In this document: in pieces, positions 1 through 8,925 of the stretch
Position numbering within the stretch: position 1 is the first letter of the stretch
How the letters are laid out: every line of letters begins with the position of its first letter
Assembly: GCA_026129905.1 (NCBI GenBank)
Contig: JAHCHE010000002.1
Location: 186,001-250,000, forward strand
Length of the DNA stretch: 64,000 bases
Direction: 5' to 3'
DNA from: Bryobacteraceae bacterium
GTDB lineage: Bacteria > Acidobacteriota > Terriglobia > Bryobacterales > Bryobacteraceae
Program-made: the position numbers and the translations under genes
The notes under the pieces: generated by a model
Told to the model about the DNA's origin: nothing
Database searches by the model: none
What the model saw: only the letters and a program-made list of their open reading frames with translations

Positions 1-263
1 TCCGCAACACCTCGATCACCGACATGCTGAACTGGAACGCGCGGAACTTCTTCCGCGGTCCAGGCGCCTGGAACACCGACCTTTCGCTGTTCAAGAACAT
101 CTATTTCACTGAGCGGCTGAAGACGCGCATCACCGCGGACTTCTTCAACGCGTTCAATCACCCGCTCGATCTGAACCCGAACGCGGGCACGGGCTTGCAG
201 GATCTCAGCCGGCAATCCAACGATCCCCGCATCATTCAGTTCTCGCTTCGCGTCGAGTTCTAG
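1..263 (+). CDS. TonB-dependent receptor, C-terminal end (partial)
   Basis: The frame is open from the left edge to a stop at 263, so only about the last 87 residues are present. Segments such as GAWNTDLSLFKN, TRITADFFNAFNHP and the final strand ending in Phe match the C-terminal beta-barrel strands of the large Oar-like receptors with a carboxypeptidase-regulatory N-terminal domain that are expanded in Acidobacteria. A terminal aromatic residue is the usual outer-membrane barrel signal. The substrate cannot be inferred. The next gene is on the same strand about 105 bases downstream. Confidence 0.8.
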   Translation, partial: RNTSITDMLNWNARNFFRGPGAWNTDLSLFKNIYFTERLKTRITADFFNAFNHPLDLNPNAGTGLQDLSRQSNDPRIIQFSLRVEF

Positions 264-368
264 TTTCCCCTCCAAGTGGGGGCCGGGTACGCCCGGTCCC
301 CACGCTTCTTCTCCGTTCTCGTCTCAGCCCCGGCGTCCCGCCCCCTTATAATCAAGGTGCGAGCGCTG

Positions 369-2726
369 ATGCGACCCACCCGCCCCCTGGGGGTTTTTCT
401 CACCTTCTTACTTATCGCTGTGCTCTTGTCCTGCCGTTCCGCCGAGCGGCGTGAGGAAGCTGAGGAGACGCCCGCGCCGTCGTTCCGGCCGTACCGCTTC
501 GACGATAACCTCGAAACCGCGGCCACCGTTTCCGCGCCGGAAATCCGCACGTCCGCTCGGGTCGCCGATCCGATTATCTGGAAGGACTTCCTCACCGAAA
601 AGGACGCCAACTGGAAACTGCTCCGTGGATTCATGGGCTTGCGCGACGGCGACCTCATTCTAAAAGGAGGCGGCGCCAGCCCGGTGATCCAATCGCCGAA
701 AGATCCGGAAATCGACTGGAGCCTCTTCGACACGGTGGTGATTCGCATGATGGCCGAGGGCGGCTCCGAGCTGAAGATCAAGATCGGCGACGTCGAGTTG
801 ACCCAGAAGCTCGGCCCCCCTCACGAATATCGCGTCTACCGCTTCGATGTCGATATCCAGGCGCCGCGCGGGACCCGGCCGCTGGCGATCATGCCCACCG
901 ACAGCCCGGCCCACCTGGCGGCGATCGACTACATCGAGCTCGCGCCGCGCCGCACCAGTTTCCCCACCGCCGCGGGCAAGCAGGTGATCGGCAAAGGCGA
1001 GGAGTATCGCAACGCCATTTACGTCCACTCGCCGTCCACGCTCACCTTCGAAGTTCCGGTTCCGGAACACGGGCGCCTGAAGTTCGGCATCGGCGTGGCG
1101 CAGAAGAACCAGCCGGTGACCTTCCGCGTGCTGGCCGGGCCCTCCGGCAAGCCGGTGTTCAAGGAGAAAGTCGGCGATGCCTCCCGCTGGGCGGACGCCG
1201 ACGTCGACCTGTCCGCGTTCGCGGGCGAATCCACGACGATCGTTTTCGAGACAACGGCGGACAGCAACGGCGCCGTCGGCTTCTGGACCAACCCCCTGCT
1301 GACCACCGCCGCGCCCAAGAACCGGCCGAACGTTTTGATCTACCTGGTGTGCAGCCTCCGGACCGACCATACCAGCCTCTACGGGTACGAGCGCGACACC
1401 ACGCCGTTCATGAAAAGCCTCGGCGCGGCGGGCGTCGTTTTCGAAGACGCCCAGGCGCAGGCCCCGTGGACGAAAGCGTCCGTGCCGTCGCTGATGACCT
1501 CGCTCTACGCGTACGCCACCAACATCCGGCACGACACGGACACCATCCCCCGCGCCGCCGTGCCCCTGGCGGAGGTCTTCCGGAAGGAAGGCTACAGCAC
1601 GGCCAGCATCGTCACGAATCCGTTTGTCGGCCGGGCGTCGGGCCTGCACCGCGGCTACGACTACATGGTGGAGTACCCTGTGGTCCACCACGAGCGCAAG
1701 GACGACGTGGACCGCGGGACGGATTCGGCCGCGCTGAACAAGGTGGCGCTTCCTTGGCTCCAGCGGCATCACCACGAGCCGTTCTTCCTTTACCTTCATG
1801 TCACCGATCCGCACGCGCCGTACCGGCCGCCGAAGGAGTTCGAGCGCAAATTCGCCGACCCCGCCGAGACAAAGCAGTTCGACGAAGCCTACCGCGGCAT
1901 GTGGGACCCGCGGCAGTACGGCGGCGGGACCACCGTTTCGCCGGAAATGGTGAAGCGCAAGGGCGTGGATCCGAAGCGGTTCATCCAGCAGGCCAAGGAT
2001 CGCTACGACGGCGAGGTGGCGTTCATGGATCACAGCCTGGAACAGCTTGCCGGCAAGTTGAAGGACCTGGGCGCGCTGGACGATACGCTGATCATCGTGC
2101 TGGCCGATCACGGCGAGGAGTTCTTCGATCACGGCTTCACCGCCCACGGCCATTCGCTCTACCGGGAACTGATTCACGCGGTGCTGATGATGTGGAATCC
2201 GCGGCTCCTGCCGGCGCCGAGGCGGGTGACCGAGACCGTGCAGTTGATCGACGTTTACCCGACCATCCTCGACCTGCTCAGGATCGCCCCGCCGGGCCTG
2301 ATCCAGGGCCAGAGCCTCGCGCCCCTGCTGGCGGGAAAGCCGTTCGCGCGGAAAGCGCCGGTGGTCTCGACGCGCTTCGCCCACCCGAACGCGAAGCCGG
2401 GCGGCACGGTGCCGGAGAACCGGACCGGCGGGTTCGCCATCTTTCAGGATCAATGGAAGCTGATCTACCGCGACCAGGCCCGGCGCGCCGGACTGCCGGA
2501 GGTGGAGCTTTACGACCGCCGCGCCGACCCGAAGGAGACCTCGAACGTGGCGGCGGCGAACCCTGAGGTTGTCACGAAACTTCGGAACGAACTGGATGCG
2601 TGGATCGCGGCCCAGGAAGAGGTGAAGAAGATGGTGGGTCCCGGCGGAAAGTCGAAGCTCGATCCGCAGTCGCTCGAACGCCTTCGCACGCTGGGTTACA
2701 TCGGCGGGTCGGCGCCGAAGCCCTAG
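369..2726 (+). CDS. Sulfatase-like hydrolase, lipoprotein
   Basis: A 785-residue protein. I start it at the ATG at 369, because the following residues form a lipoprotein signal with lipobox LLSC; the frame is open upstream to 276. The first roughly 300 residues look like beta-sandwich material. A sulfatase/alkaline phosphatase-superfamily domain then begins at NVLIYLVCSLRTDH. The downstream metal motif ADHGEEFFDHGF and the AHGHSLYRE segment are intact. Two things are odd: the metal-binding Asp expected in the VDTLR-type motif is replaced (VCSLR), and the (C/S)xPxR formylglycine motif is not recognisable in TKASVPSLMTSLY. It may be a phosphodiesterase, a phosphotransferase or an inactive relative rather than a true sulfatase. 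It would be anchored to a membrane facing the periplasm. Confidence 0.75.
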   Translation: MRPTRPLGVFLTFLLIAVLLSCRSAERREEAEETPAPSFRPYRFDDNLETAATVSAPEIRTSARVADPIIWKDFLTEKDANWKLLRGFMGLRDGDLILKGGGASPVIQSPKDPEIDWSLFDTVVIRMMAEGGSELKIKIGDVELTQKLGPPHEYRVYRFDVDIQAPRGTRPLAIMPTDSPAHLAAIDYIELAPRRTSFPTAAGKQVIGKGEEYRNAIYVHSPSTLTFEVPVPEHGRLKFGIGVAQKNQPVTFRVLAGPSGKPVFKEKVGDASRWADADVDLSAFAGESTTIVFETTADSNGAVGFWTNPLLTTAAPKNRPNVLIYLVCSLRTDHTSLYGYERDTTPFMKSLGAAGVVFEDAQAQAPWTKASVPSLMTSLYAYATNIRHDTDTIPRAAVPLAEVFRKEGYSTASIVTNPFVGRASGLHRGYDYMVEYPVVHHERKDDVDRGTDSAALNKVALPWLQRHHHEPFFLYLHVTDPHAPYRPPKEFERKFADPAETKQFDEAYRGMWDPRQYGGGTTVSPEMVKRKGVDPKRFIQQAKDRYDGEVAFMDHSLEQLAGKLKDLGALDDTLIIVLADHGEEFFDHGFTAHGHSLYRELIHAVLMMWNPRLLPAPRRVTETVQLIDVYPTILDLLRIAPPGLIQGQSLAPLLAGKPFARKAPVVSTRFAHPNAKPGGTVPENRTGGFAIFQDQWKLIYRDQARRAGLPEVELYDRRADPKETSNVAAANPEVVTKLRNELDAWIAAQEEVKKMVGPGGKSKLDPQSLERLRTLGYIGGSAPKP

Positions 2727-2792
2727 CGCCGGGGACGTTTGCCGCTCCCGCCCCCCCGGCCCGGCGATATACTTGAACTGAGGTGCAAGACC

Positions 2793-3230
2793 GTGAAAGG
2801 GTGTTGCCTCCCCGTCCTTATAGCAGCCCTGACGCTCGCCGCGCACGCGCAGAAACCCCAATACGAGGAGCCGCCGGAGGAGGACAAAAGCCTCAGCCGC
2901 GAGACGGAATATTCGTTCAATCCGCTCCAGGCCTCCAAGGAATTCAAGGTCGGTGAGTTCTACGCCAAAAAGGGCAGCTTTCGGGCGGCGGCGGGACGTT
3001 TTGAGGAAGCGACCAAGTGGAACCCGTCGTTCGCTGACGCTTTTTTGAAACTTGGCGAGATGCGCGAGAAAATCGCGGAGCTGGAACTGAACGAGGTCGA
3101 GAAGCGGCTGACGGTGGAATCGGCCGTGGAAGCCTACCAAAAATATCTGGAGCTGTCGCCCGACGGCGACAAGTCGAAGTCCGTCAAGAGGAAACTCGAA
3201 AAGCTGAAGGCGGCGCCGAAGCCGGCCTGA
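2793..3230 (+). CDS. Secreted TPR-repeat protein
   Basis: A 145-residue protein read from the GTG at 2793, which has a GAGG about 10 bases upstream. The frame runs further 5', but this start places a clean signal peptide ending AHAQ at the N-terminus. Residues from about 50 onward carry tetratricopeptide-like helices (FYAKKGSFRAAAGRFEEATK, then AYQKYLELSPD), giving roughly two to three repeats, and the C-terminus is rich in Lys. Such proteins act as periplasmic or outer-membrane scaffolds; the partner is unknown. Its TGA abuts the stop of the convergent HU-TIR gene, forming TGATCA at the junction. Confidence 0.7.
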   Translation: MKGCCLPVLIAALTLAAHAQKPQYEEPPEEDKSLSRETEYSFNPLQASKEFKVGEFYAKKGSFRAAAGRFEEATKWNPSFADAFLKLGEMREKIAELELNEVEKRLTVESAVEAYQKYLELSPDGDKSKSVKRKLEKLKAAPKPA

Positions 3231-3815
3231 TCAGGCCACTTTCTTGCGGCGCTGCTTGCCCGCCTGGCGCATCACCGCCAGAATGCGATGTAAACCCGCG
3301 TCGAAATCGGGGAACAGATCGACATACTGAATCTCCTGCGCGATCTGTCCCGGTACCGGGCATGGGTCCAGCCGCACGGGAATGAGGAAAATCTCCTCCA
3401 GCGGCATCCGCGAGGCGCAATCGAGCGCATAGCGGAGTTCCGATTGAAAGAATCCGCGCTTGCCGACGCCGCGGCTCGACAGGCAAGCGATGAAAAAGTC
3501 GGAAATCCCGATGGCGCGCTCGATCGACCGCGGCCAATTCTGGCCCGGCATCAGCTTCTTTTTGTCCAGCCACGGGTCGAAATCCTGCGCTTCCAGCGCC
3601 AGGTAGAGCTTTTCGGCCGTGGCGTAATCCTCTTCCGCGTACGCGATAAACACCTTCTGGCGAGTCTCGGCGAGGAACTCGATGCCTCCGGCGCGGTTGA
3701 GCCGGAACGTGCCGAGGCCTTCGATCTCCACGGGGAAACCCTCCTGGAGGCACTTGCGCACGACGAGCGCGACCTCGCGCAGGGCGGAGTTGATGGCTGG
3801 GTTGGCCGGGTCCAC
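3231..3815 (-). CDS. HU-like segment fused to a TIR domain
   Basis: A 194-residue protein starting at a GTG one base after the stop of the upstream HU gene, so the two are probably translationally coupled. Residues about 5-48 resemble the middle of an HU/IHF fold (VEIEGLGTFRLN). Residues about 54-160 form a TIR domain: KVFIAYAEEDYATAEKL, then DFDPWLDKKKLMPGQNW, then ISDFFIACLSS, then FFQSELRYAL. The Glu of SEL sits where TIR NADases have their catalytic Glu. TIR proteins in bacteria commonly deplete NAD+ in phage defence. The link to HU here, on both the gene and the domain level, suggests a DNA-associated trigger, but that is inference. The C-terminal tail is basic. Confidence 0.7.
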   Translation of the reverse strand: MDPANPAINSALREVALVVRKCLQEGFPVEIEGLGTFRLNRAGGIEFLAETRQKVFIAYAEEDYATAEKLYLALEAQDFDPWLDKKKLMPGQNWPRSIERAIGISDFFIACLSSRGVGKRGFFQSELRYALDCASRMPLEEIFLIPVRLDPCPVPGQIAQEIQYVDLFPDFDAGLHRILAVMRQAGKQRRKKVA

Positions 3816-3816
3816 G

Positions 3817-4029
3817 TTATTTGCCGCGCCGCCGGTTCGGCGGCTGTTCCTTGCGAAAGCCAGGCTTGGCGCCGGGCGTCAGGGTACCCAAGCCGGGGAG
3901 CGAGGCCGGCTCGCCGCACCGGAGCTTCTTGAGGATCTGGTGGACGGCGCTGTCGATGCAGTCCGCGGCTTTGGCCTGGCTGATGCGGCGCTCGTTCGCG
4001 ATGCGCTTTGCCAGTTCGCTCTTTTTCAT
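3817..4029 (-). CDS. Short HU-family DNA-binding protein
   Basis: A 70-residue protein. The N-terminal helices (MKKSELAKRIANERRISQAK) and the turn PASLPGLGTLTP match HU/IHF. It is about 20 residues shorter than usual HU: the long DNA-embracing beta-arm is missing, replaced by a basic tail (RKEQPPNRRRGK). Its TAA is followed after one base by the GTG of the HU-TIR gene. Together they form a two-gene unit on the minus strand, which argues for a joint function rather than general nucleoid packaging. Confidence 0.7.
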   Translation of the reverse strand: MKKSELAKRIANERRISQAKAADCIDSAVHQILKKLRCGEPASLPGLGTLTPGAKPGFRKEQPPNRRRGK

Positions 4030-4166
4030 TCCACGTCCATGCTAAACCCGCGTCCGGCGGTGACGCCGGTTTTCCGCGCAGCCCAGGAGTGGAAACCGGC
4101 CACGAATCGCTTGAAATCCAACGCATTAGCTGCGCGGATAGAAATCGATTCATTGCCTGTGACCGG

Positions 4167-6968
4167 CTATTTCGCCGGCTGTATTTCCCGTTCGGTCTCC
4201 AGAATAATAGTCGGATCGACGGGATAGCGGCCGCTTCTGGCGCCGTAGACGGAGAGGCCGCGCCCCGCCTGACCCGGCGGGATCTCAAACACCAGCCGGA
4301 TGACGGGCTGCCGGCGGAGGTGCTCCAGGAACCCGTCCGCGCCGTCGACGAGCAATTCGCCTCGCATCAGGTAACCGAAGCTGCCGTGATGAAAGGCGGC
4401 CCGGTGCGACAGCAGCCCGCGCGCGTCGGCGGGATCGTCCGCCAGTTGCACCGGGTCCAACGGGTGGCCGTTGATGTAGGTGTTCACCGTTCCTGGAAAC
4501 TTCCTGCCGTCGGTCTGCGGATAATCGAGGGGAGTCACCTGCTGCGGCCAGTCCACCTTCTCGTCGCGGGCTCTGGTGGATAGCTCCGCCAGCAGCCCAA
4601 GCCGCACCGGCCGCGCGTCCAGGACCTCCTTCGGCACGTTGAACCGGTATTCGATGGTTCCCGAGCCGAGGATGAAGTACTTCGGGCTATCGATCCGGCG
4701 GGCCAGCCGCGCGGGCGAACCGATGCCCGTCCACCGCGCGGCGTGGATGCCGAGCGGCGACTTGCGCAGCACCACGCGGCGGGGGCCCAGCATCTCGACG
4801 TCCTGCTGAGGCAAGCCGGCGGCCGGCCGCGGCTCGGCCCGGTGCGCGACGACGTTAACGAAGTTCGCCGCGATGCGCTTGCCCGCGGCGTCGCGAAGCT
4901 CCATGGTTAGCGCGCCGGCGAAGCTCCGATCCTTGGGCAGCGTCGCCTCGAGCGGTCTCTGCGGCGTCACCCGGTAGCGCTCCCATGTCACCGGCCTCGA
5001 ATCCAGCTCCACCTTGATATCGCGCCCCAGGTCGTCCACGCCGACCAGCGCCGGCCGCAGCATGATCTCGCCCTCGCGTTCGGAGAAGTGGCTGACCCAG
5101 ACGGGAATTTCGATGTCGGCCCCGGGCGCCGCCACGATCGCCGGAGGCGTATCGAAACCGACGAAGTCTTCCCCTTGCAGGTCCGCCACCTTCATGCCGT
5201 CAACGAAAGCCTCATAGCCGAATTCCTTGTGCGAGCGATCATAATTCACGAATCCGTTGTGCTCGAATTCGACGTCGGTGAGTTCGGTGTAGATGTAGCC
5301 CTGGATCTTGGCGTGCCGCCGCAGCAGGTTGGTGAGATAACGAAAGCCCCAGGAAATGTCGCGGTCGCCGCCGCCGGCGGAAACCGCGCCGTATTCGGAA
5401 TTGATGAGCGGCGCCGTGTCCTGCCGGTGTCCGGGAGCGAAGTTGAACGCCGAGCCGGGGAACGTCTTCTCCACCACCTCGTTGATGTGCGCGCGAGCCT
5501 TCTCGTAGTCGTCGATGTAAAAGTGCCAGGAGTTGATGTCGGTGACCACGTGGTCGTACTTGTCGGCGGAATTGTCCTCAACCAGCCGGGAAGGATCGGT
5601 CTTCTTCACCTCGGCGAAGACGGTCTTCACCCACTGCTGGATGTCCGGCCGCAGCTTGTATTCGTGATTGTTTCCGATGCCCCACGTCTCGTTGAACAGC
5701 ACCCAGGCGAAAATCGACGGGTGGTTGCGGTCGCGGGCGATGGCGCCGCGCATCGTGCTTTCCCACGCCTGCCGGGCGCGGTCGCTGTATTCCCAGGTAT
5801 TGGGCATGTCCTGCATGATGAGCAGGCCGAGTTTGTCGGCCCAGTACAGGCGGCGCGGTTCGTCGGGCTTGATGTGGATGCGAAGGCAGTTCAGGCCGAA
5901 CGACTTGGCCAGTTCCATGTCGCGCCGGAGGAACTCGTCGCTGGGCGCGGTGTGGATGCCCTCCGGGTTGAACGACTGGTCGAGCGCGCCGCGAAGGTAC
6001 ACCGGCTTGCCGTTCAGCAGGATCGATTCGTGCGCCGCATTCCCGTACCGTCCGCGTCCGATGGTTCGCAATCCGAAATACGTGTTCACCACGTCCGCAG
6101 GCCCGCCCTCGCCCGCGACTTCAATCGTCAGGTCGTACAGGTGCGGGCTTTCCGGCGACCAGAGCTTCGGAGAAGCGACAGCGAGACTCGTCCGAAATTC
6201 GCCGGCGCCGCTGCGCGCCTCCACCTCGCCGTCCGCCGCCGTCACCGTCGAATCCGGGGACGAGAAACGCACTTTCGCCCGACCGTCCGGGCCTCGCACC
6301 ACGGCCTCGACCTCGACGGACCACGTCCCGCCGTCGTTTCGAGGCGTCAGCCGCAGTTCGTCCAGGAATGTCGCCGGCCTCGCCTCCAGCCAAACCGTTT
6401 GCCAGATGCCGCTGGTGAACGTGTACCAGAACGCCACCTGTTTTCCCGTCGGCAATTCTCGATCCGTCGGGTCGAAGGCCCGCACCACCACCGTCGCCCG
6501 CTCGCCCGGCTTAATGTGGTCCGTGATATCGAACGCGAACGGCGTGTAGCCGCCTTCGTGCGCGCCGGCCTGCCGCCCGTTTACCCAGACCCGCGCCTCC
6601 CAATCGACGGCGTCGAAGCGAAGCCACACGCGCCGCCCGCTCCAGCCGGCCGGAACCGTGATGCTGCGCCGGTACCAGCCGACCTGTTGCCCGCTGGTGT
6701 CCTCGACGCCCGAGAGCTTGCTTTCCCAGCAGAACGGCACGGTGATGCGCCGGTCGAAAGGCGTGCGGGGATTCTGCCAGTTCTGATCGATGCCCAGGTC
6801 CTGCGGGTCGAAGCGGAACTCCCATTCGCCATTGAGGTTCACCCAGTCGGCGCGCTGGAAATCCGGCCGGGGATGTTCGGCCTTGGGTATCGGTCCCGCG
6901 TCGCGCCTGCATGAGACCAAGCTCAGTCCGAGCGCCGCCGCCATCAGCCACCGCGTTCGAATTCGCAT
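4167..6968 (-). CDS. Glycoside hydrolase family 2 lipoprotein
   Basis: A 933-residue protein with a lipoprotein signal (lipobox LVSC near residue 20). It has a GH2 sugar-binding jelly roll (NLNGEWEFRFDPQ, then GWYRRSITVP, then VWVNGRQAGAHEGGYTPF), an immunoglobulin-like domain, and a TIM barrel. The barrel carries the expected acid/base Glu in FAWVLFNETWG and the nucleophile Glu in LINSEYGA. About 300 further residues follow the barrel. Family members include beta-galactosidase, beta-glucuronidase and beta-mannosidase; the substrate cannot be told from these motifs. It is probably a periplasmic, membrane-anchored polysaccharide-degrading enzyme, transcribed alone. Confidence 0.9.
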   Translation of the reverse strand: MRIRTRWLMAAALGLSLVSCRRDAGPIPKAEHPRPDFQRADWVNLNGEWEFRFDPQDLGIDQNWQNPRTPFDRRITVPFCWESKLSGVEDTSGQQVGWYRRSITVPAGWSGRRVWLRFDAVDWEARVWVNGRQAGAHEGGYTPFAFDITDHIKPGERATVVVRAFDPTDRELPTGKQVAFWYTFTSGIWQTVWLEARPATFLDELRLTPRNDGGTWSVEVEAVVRGPDGRAKVRFSSPDSTVTAADGEVEARSGAGEFRTSLAVASPKLWSPESPHLYDLTIEVAGEGGPADVVNTYFGLRTIGRGRYGNAAHESILLNGKPVYLRGALDQSFNPEGIHTAPSDEFLRRDMELAKSFGLNCLRIHIKPDEPRRLYWADKLGLLIMQDMPNTWEYSDRARQAWESTMRGAIARDRNHPSIFAWVLFNETWGIGNNHEYKLRPDIQQWVKTVFAEVKKTDPSRLVEDNSADKYDHVVTDINSWHFYIDDYEKARAHINEVVEKTFPGSAFNFAPGHRQDTAPLINSEYGAVSAGGGDRDISWGFRYLTNLLRRHAKIQGYIYTELTDVEFEHNGFVNYDRSHKEFGYEAFVDGMKVADLQGEDFVGFDTPPAIVAAPGADIEIPVWVSHFSEREGEIMLRPALVGVDDLGRDIKVELDSRPVTWERYRVTPQRPLEATLPKDRSFAGALTMELRDAAGKRIAANFVNVVAHRAEPRPAAGLPQQDVEMLGPRRVVLRKSPLGIHAARWTGIGSPARLARRIDSPKYFILGSGTIEYRFNVPKEVLDARPVRLGLLAELSTRARDEKVDWPQQVTPLDYPQTDGRKFPGTVNTYINGHPLDPVQLADDPADARGLLSHRAAFHHGSFGYLMRGELLVDGADGFLEHLRRQPVIRLVFEIPPGQAGRGLSVYGARSGRYPVDPTIILETEREIQPAK

Positions 6969-7021
6969 GTTATTTCACCGGAGAAAGTAAGTATCTCACC
7001 GCGAGAGCGCGTGGTGGGCGC

Positions 7022-7108
7022 TTTCCTGCGTCAGGAAATAACGCTTCCAGTTCAGCCACGAAATGTGGGGCAGGATCTCATCCTGCGCGGCGGCTCCTAA
7101 TCGCCGCC
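7022..7108 (-). terminator. Three hairpins downstream of the prenyl synthase gene
   Basis: Three perfect stems lie in the 146-base gap. They are GGCGGC/GCCGCC at 7089-7108 (8-base loop), GCAGGAT/ATCCTGC at 7070-7086 (3-base loop), and TTTCCTG/CAGGAAA at 7022-7038 (3-base loop). They follow the stop of the last gene of the cobB operon by a few bases, so termination is plausible, but no clear U-tract follows. Confidence 0.4.
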
Positions 7109-7114
7109 AGTCAC

Positions 7115-8116
7115 TTAGTGGTCCCGCTCCGTAATCAGGTCGGTGACCGCCGTCAGCGCCCGCTGCGCCGGCGAATCCGGAAAGCTGTTGATGATGGCCC
7201 GGGCCTTCTCGGTGAACAGTTGCGCCCGCTCGCGCACCCGCTCGATGCCGTCGTATTGCTGCACGATGTCGAGGACTTCGCTGAACGACACTCGCTCGTA
7301 GTTGCCGTCTCGCAGAACCGTCTCCACCTGGCGCCGCTCCTCCGCCGTCGCCCGCTCCAGCGCGAAGATCAGCGGCAGCGTCACCTTTCCTTCCCGCAGA
7401 TCGTTGCCCACCGGCTTGCCGAGCACGGCTTCCCGCGAGGTGAAGTCCAGCATGTCGTCCACAAGCTGGAACGCCATCCCCAGGTGCCACCCGAATTCCG
7501 ACAGGCGCGACTCGGCGGCCTCGCCTCCGTCGGCCACCAGCGCCCCCAGCCGCGCGCAGGCCGAGAACAGGCTGGCCGTCTTGCGGTCCACCAGTTCCTC
7601 GTACTCGCTTACCGACACGTCGATACGGCCGATGCGCTCCAACTGGATCAGTTCGCCTTCCACCATCAACTGCGTCAGCGCGATCAGGATGTCCAGCACC
7701 TGAAAGTTGCGCAGCCGCAGCGCCACCTGGAACGCCTGCATGTACAGCCAGTCGCCCGCCAGCACGCAGGTGTGGTTGCCCCACATCACGTTGGTGGAGG
7801 GCTTCCCGCGGCGCGTCTCGGCGGTGTCGATCACGTCGTCGTGCACCAGCGTTGCCGTGTGGATCATCTCCACAACCGCTCCCAGCCGCACCGCGAGGTC
7901 GTTGGTGTGCCCCACCAGCTTCGCCGCCAGCAGCAGCAGCACCGGCCGAAGACGTTTGCCGCCGCTGTCCTGTAGGTAGCGCCCGATGCTGGTCACCGCG
8001 GTGACCGAAGCGATGGACTCCCGGGCGATTTCTCGCTCGACCTTTTGCAGGTCGTCATAGACAAGCTCCAGGATTTCTCGTGCCGCCAGTGACTGCCCAG
8101 AATTGCGCAAGCCCAT
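7115..8116 (-). CDS. Polyprenyl diphosphate synthase (IspB/HepT-like)
   Basis: A 333-residue trans-prenyl chain synthase that condenses isopentenyl diphosphate onto an allylic diphosphate to make the quinone side chain, or a similar long chain. The first Asp-rich region is shortened to LVHDDVIDTAETRRGKPS, and the second is AFQLVDDMLDFTSREAVLGK; GGKRLRPVL near residue 50 is also typical. The length is normal for the family. It is the last gene of the operon and begins 8 bases after tatD. Quinone made by this enzyme would be the electron carrier used by the DsrM subunit encoded further along, although the loci are not linked. Confidence 0.9.
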   Translation of the reverse strand: MGLRNSGQSLAAREILELVYDDLQKVEREIARESIASVTAVTSIGRYLQDSGGKRLRPVLLLLAAKLVGHTNDLAVRLGAVVEMIHTATLVHDDVIDTAETRRGKPSTNVMWGNHTCVLAGDWLYMQAFQVALRLRNFQVLDILIALTQLMVEGELIQLERIGRIDVSVSEYEELVDRKTASLFSACARLGALVADGGEAAESRLSEFGWHLGMAFQLVDDMLDFTSREAVLGKPVGNDLREGKVTLPLIFALERATAEERRQVETVLRDGNYERVSFSEVLDIVQQYDGIERVRERAQLFTEKARAIINSFPDSPAQRALTAVTDLITERDH

Positions 8117-8124
8117 CGGAATTG

Positions 8125-8925
8125 TTAAGTGTAACCGCTACTGTCCTTTGCCTGCAAACACAGCCGCCGGAAGTTGTCCGTGGCCGCCCGCTCGATTTCC
8201 TTCGCCGCCGCGCCGCGCAGTTCGGCCACCTTCCGCGCGGTGTGTACCACGAATGCCGGCTCGTTCCGCTTTCCGCGGTGGGGCGCCGGCGCCAGGTAAG
8301 GCGCGTCGGTTTCCACCAGCAGCCGGTCCAGCGGAATCTGCCGGGCCGCCGCCTGAACGCCCAGCGCCTTCGGGAACGTCACGATGCCGGCAAAGCTGAT
8401 GTAGAAGCCCATCGCCACGGCCTGCTCGGCCTGCTGGGGCCCGCCCGAGAAGCAGTGCATGATGCCCGCCGACGCCGCGGGCCGCCAGTGCCGTTCCAGC
8501 AGCGCCATGGTGTCGTCCCACGCTTCCCTGGTATGAATGATCACCGGCTTGCGCGCCGCGGCCGCCATCCCCAACTGCTCGATGAAGACAGCGCGCTGCG
8601 TCTCGCGCGGCGAAAAGTCGTAGTGATAATCGAGGCCGATTTCCCCCAGGGCAACCACCTTCGGGTGCGCCAGCAGTTCCTCTAGCCGCCGGAAAGCGGC
8701 CGGGTCGGCTTTCGACGCGGTGTGCGGATGTACGCCGACCGTGGCGTGGACCGATGGGTAGCGTTCAGCCAGGCGGATTCCGCATTCCAGGTCCGGCGGG
8801 CCGTCGCCCGTGCCGATCGCCAGCAGATCCGAGACCCCGGCCGCCCACGCGCGCTCGAGAACCGCTTCCCGGTCGCCGTCGAACTGCTCGTCGTCAAGGT
8901 GACAGTGCGAGTCGATGAGGCTCAT
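8125..8925 (-). CDS. tatD: TatD-family metal-dependent hydrolase (DNase)
   Basis: A 266-residue protein. Its start ATG at 8925 overlaps the metG stop as ATGA, which decides the start. It has the family metal-ligand motifs in order: DSHCHLDDEQF at the N-terminus, ALGEIGLDYHY, KPVIIHTREAW, GIMHCFSGG and LLVETDAPYLAP. TatD proteins are TIM-barrel metal-dependent 3'-5' exonucleases acting on DNA and are often encoded just downstream of metG, as here. Confidence 0.93.
   Translation of the reverse strand: MSLIDSHCHLDDEQFDGDREAVLERAWAAGVSDLLAIGTGDGPPDLECGIRLAERYPSVHATVGVHPHTASKADPAAFRRLEELLAHPKVVALGEIGLDYHYDFSPRETQRAVFIEQLGMAAAARKPVIIHTREAWDDTMALLERHWRPAASAGIMHCFSGGPQQAEQAVAMGFYISFAGIVTFPKALGVQAAARQIPLDRLLVETDAPYLAPAPHRGKRNEPAFVVHTARKVAELRGAAAKEIERAATDNFRRLCLQAKDSSGYT

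Noticed and set aside
660-3140. An 826-codon open frame on the minus strand
   Set aside because: It is antisense to the sulfatase and TPR genes, has no domain pattern and is rich in Arg/Gly as expected for a GC-rich shadow frame.
4054-4073. CCGGCG-GTGA-CGCCGG followed by TTTT on the plus strand, like an intrinsic terminator
   Set aside because: No plus-strand gene ends within 800 bases upstream, and on the minus strand it sits just upstream of the HU start without a U-tract. It may be a leader hairpin, but support is weak.
5088-6914. A 608-codon plus-strand frame opposite the GH2 gene
   Set aside because: Shadow of a clear GH2 gene with both catalytic Glu motifs; its residues are Arg/Val/Gly-biased without any family motif.
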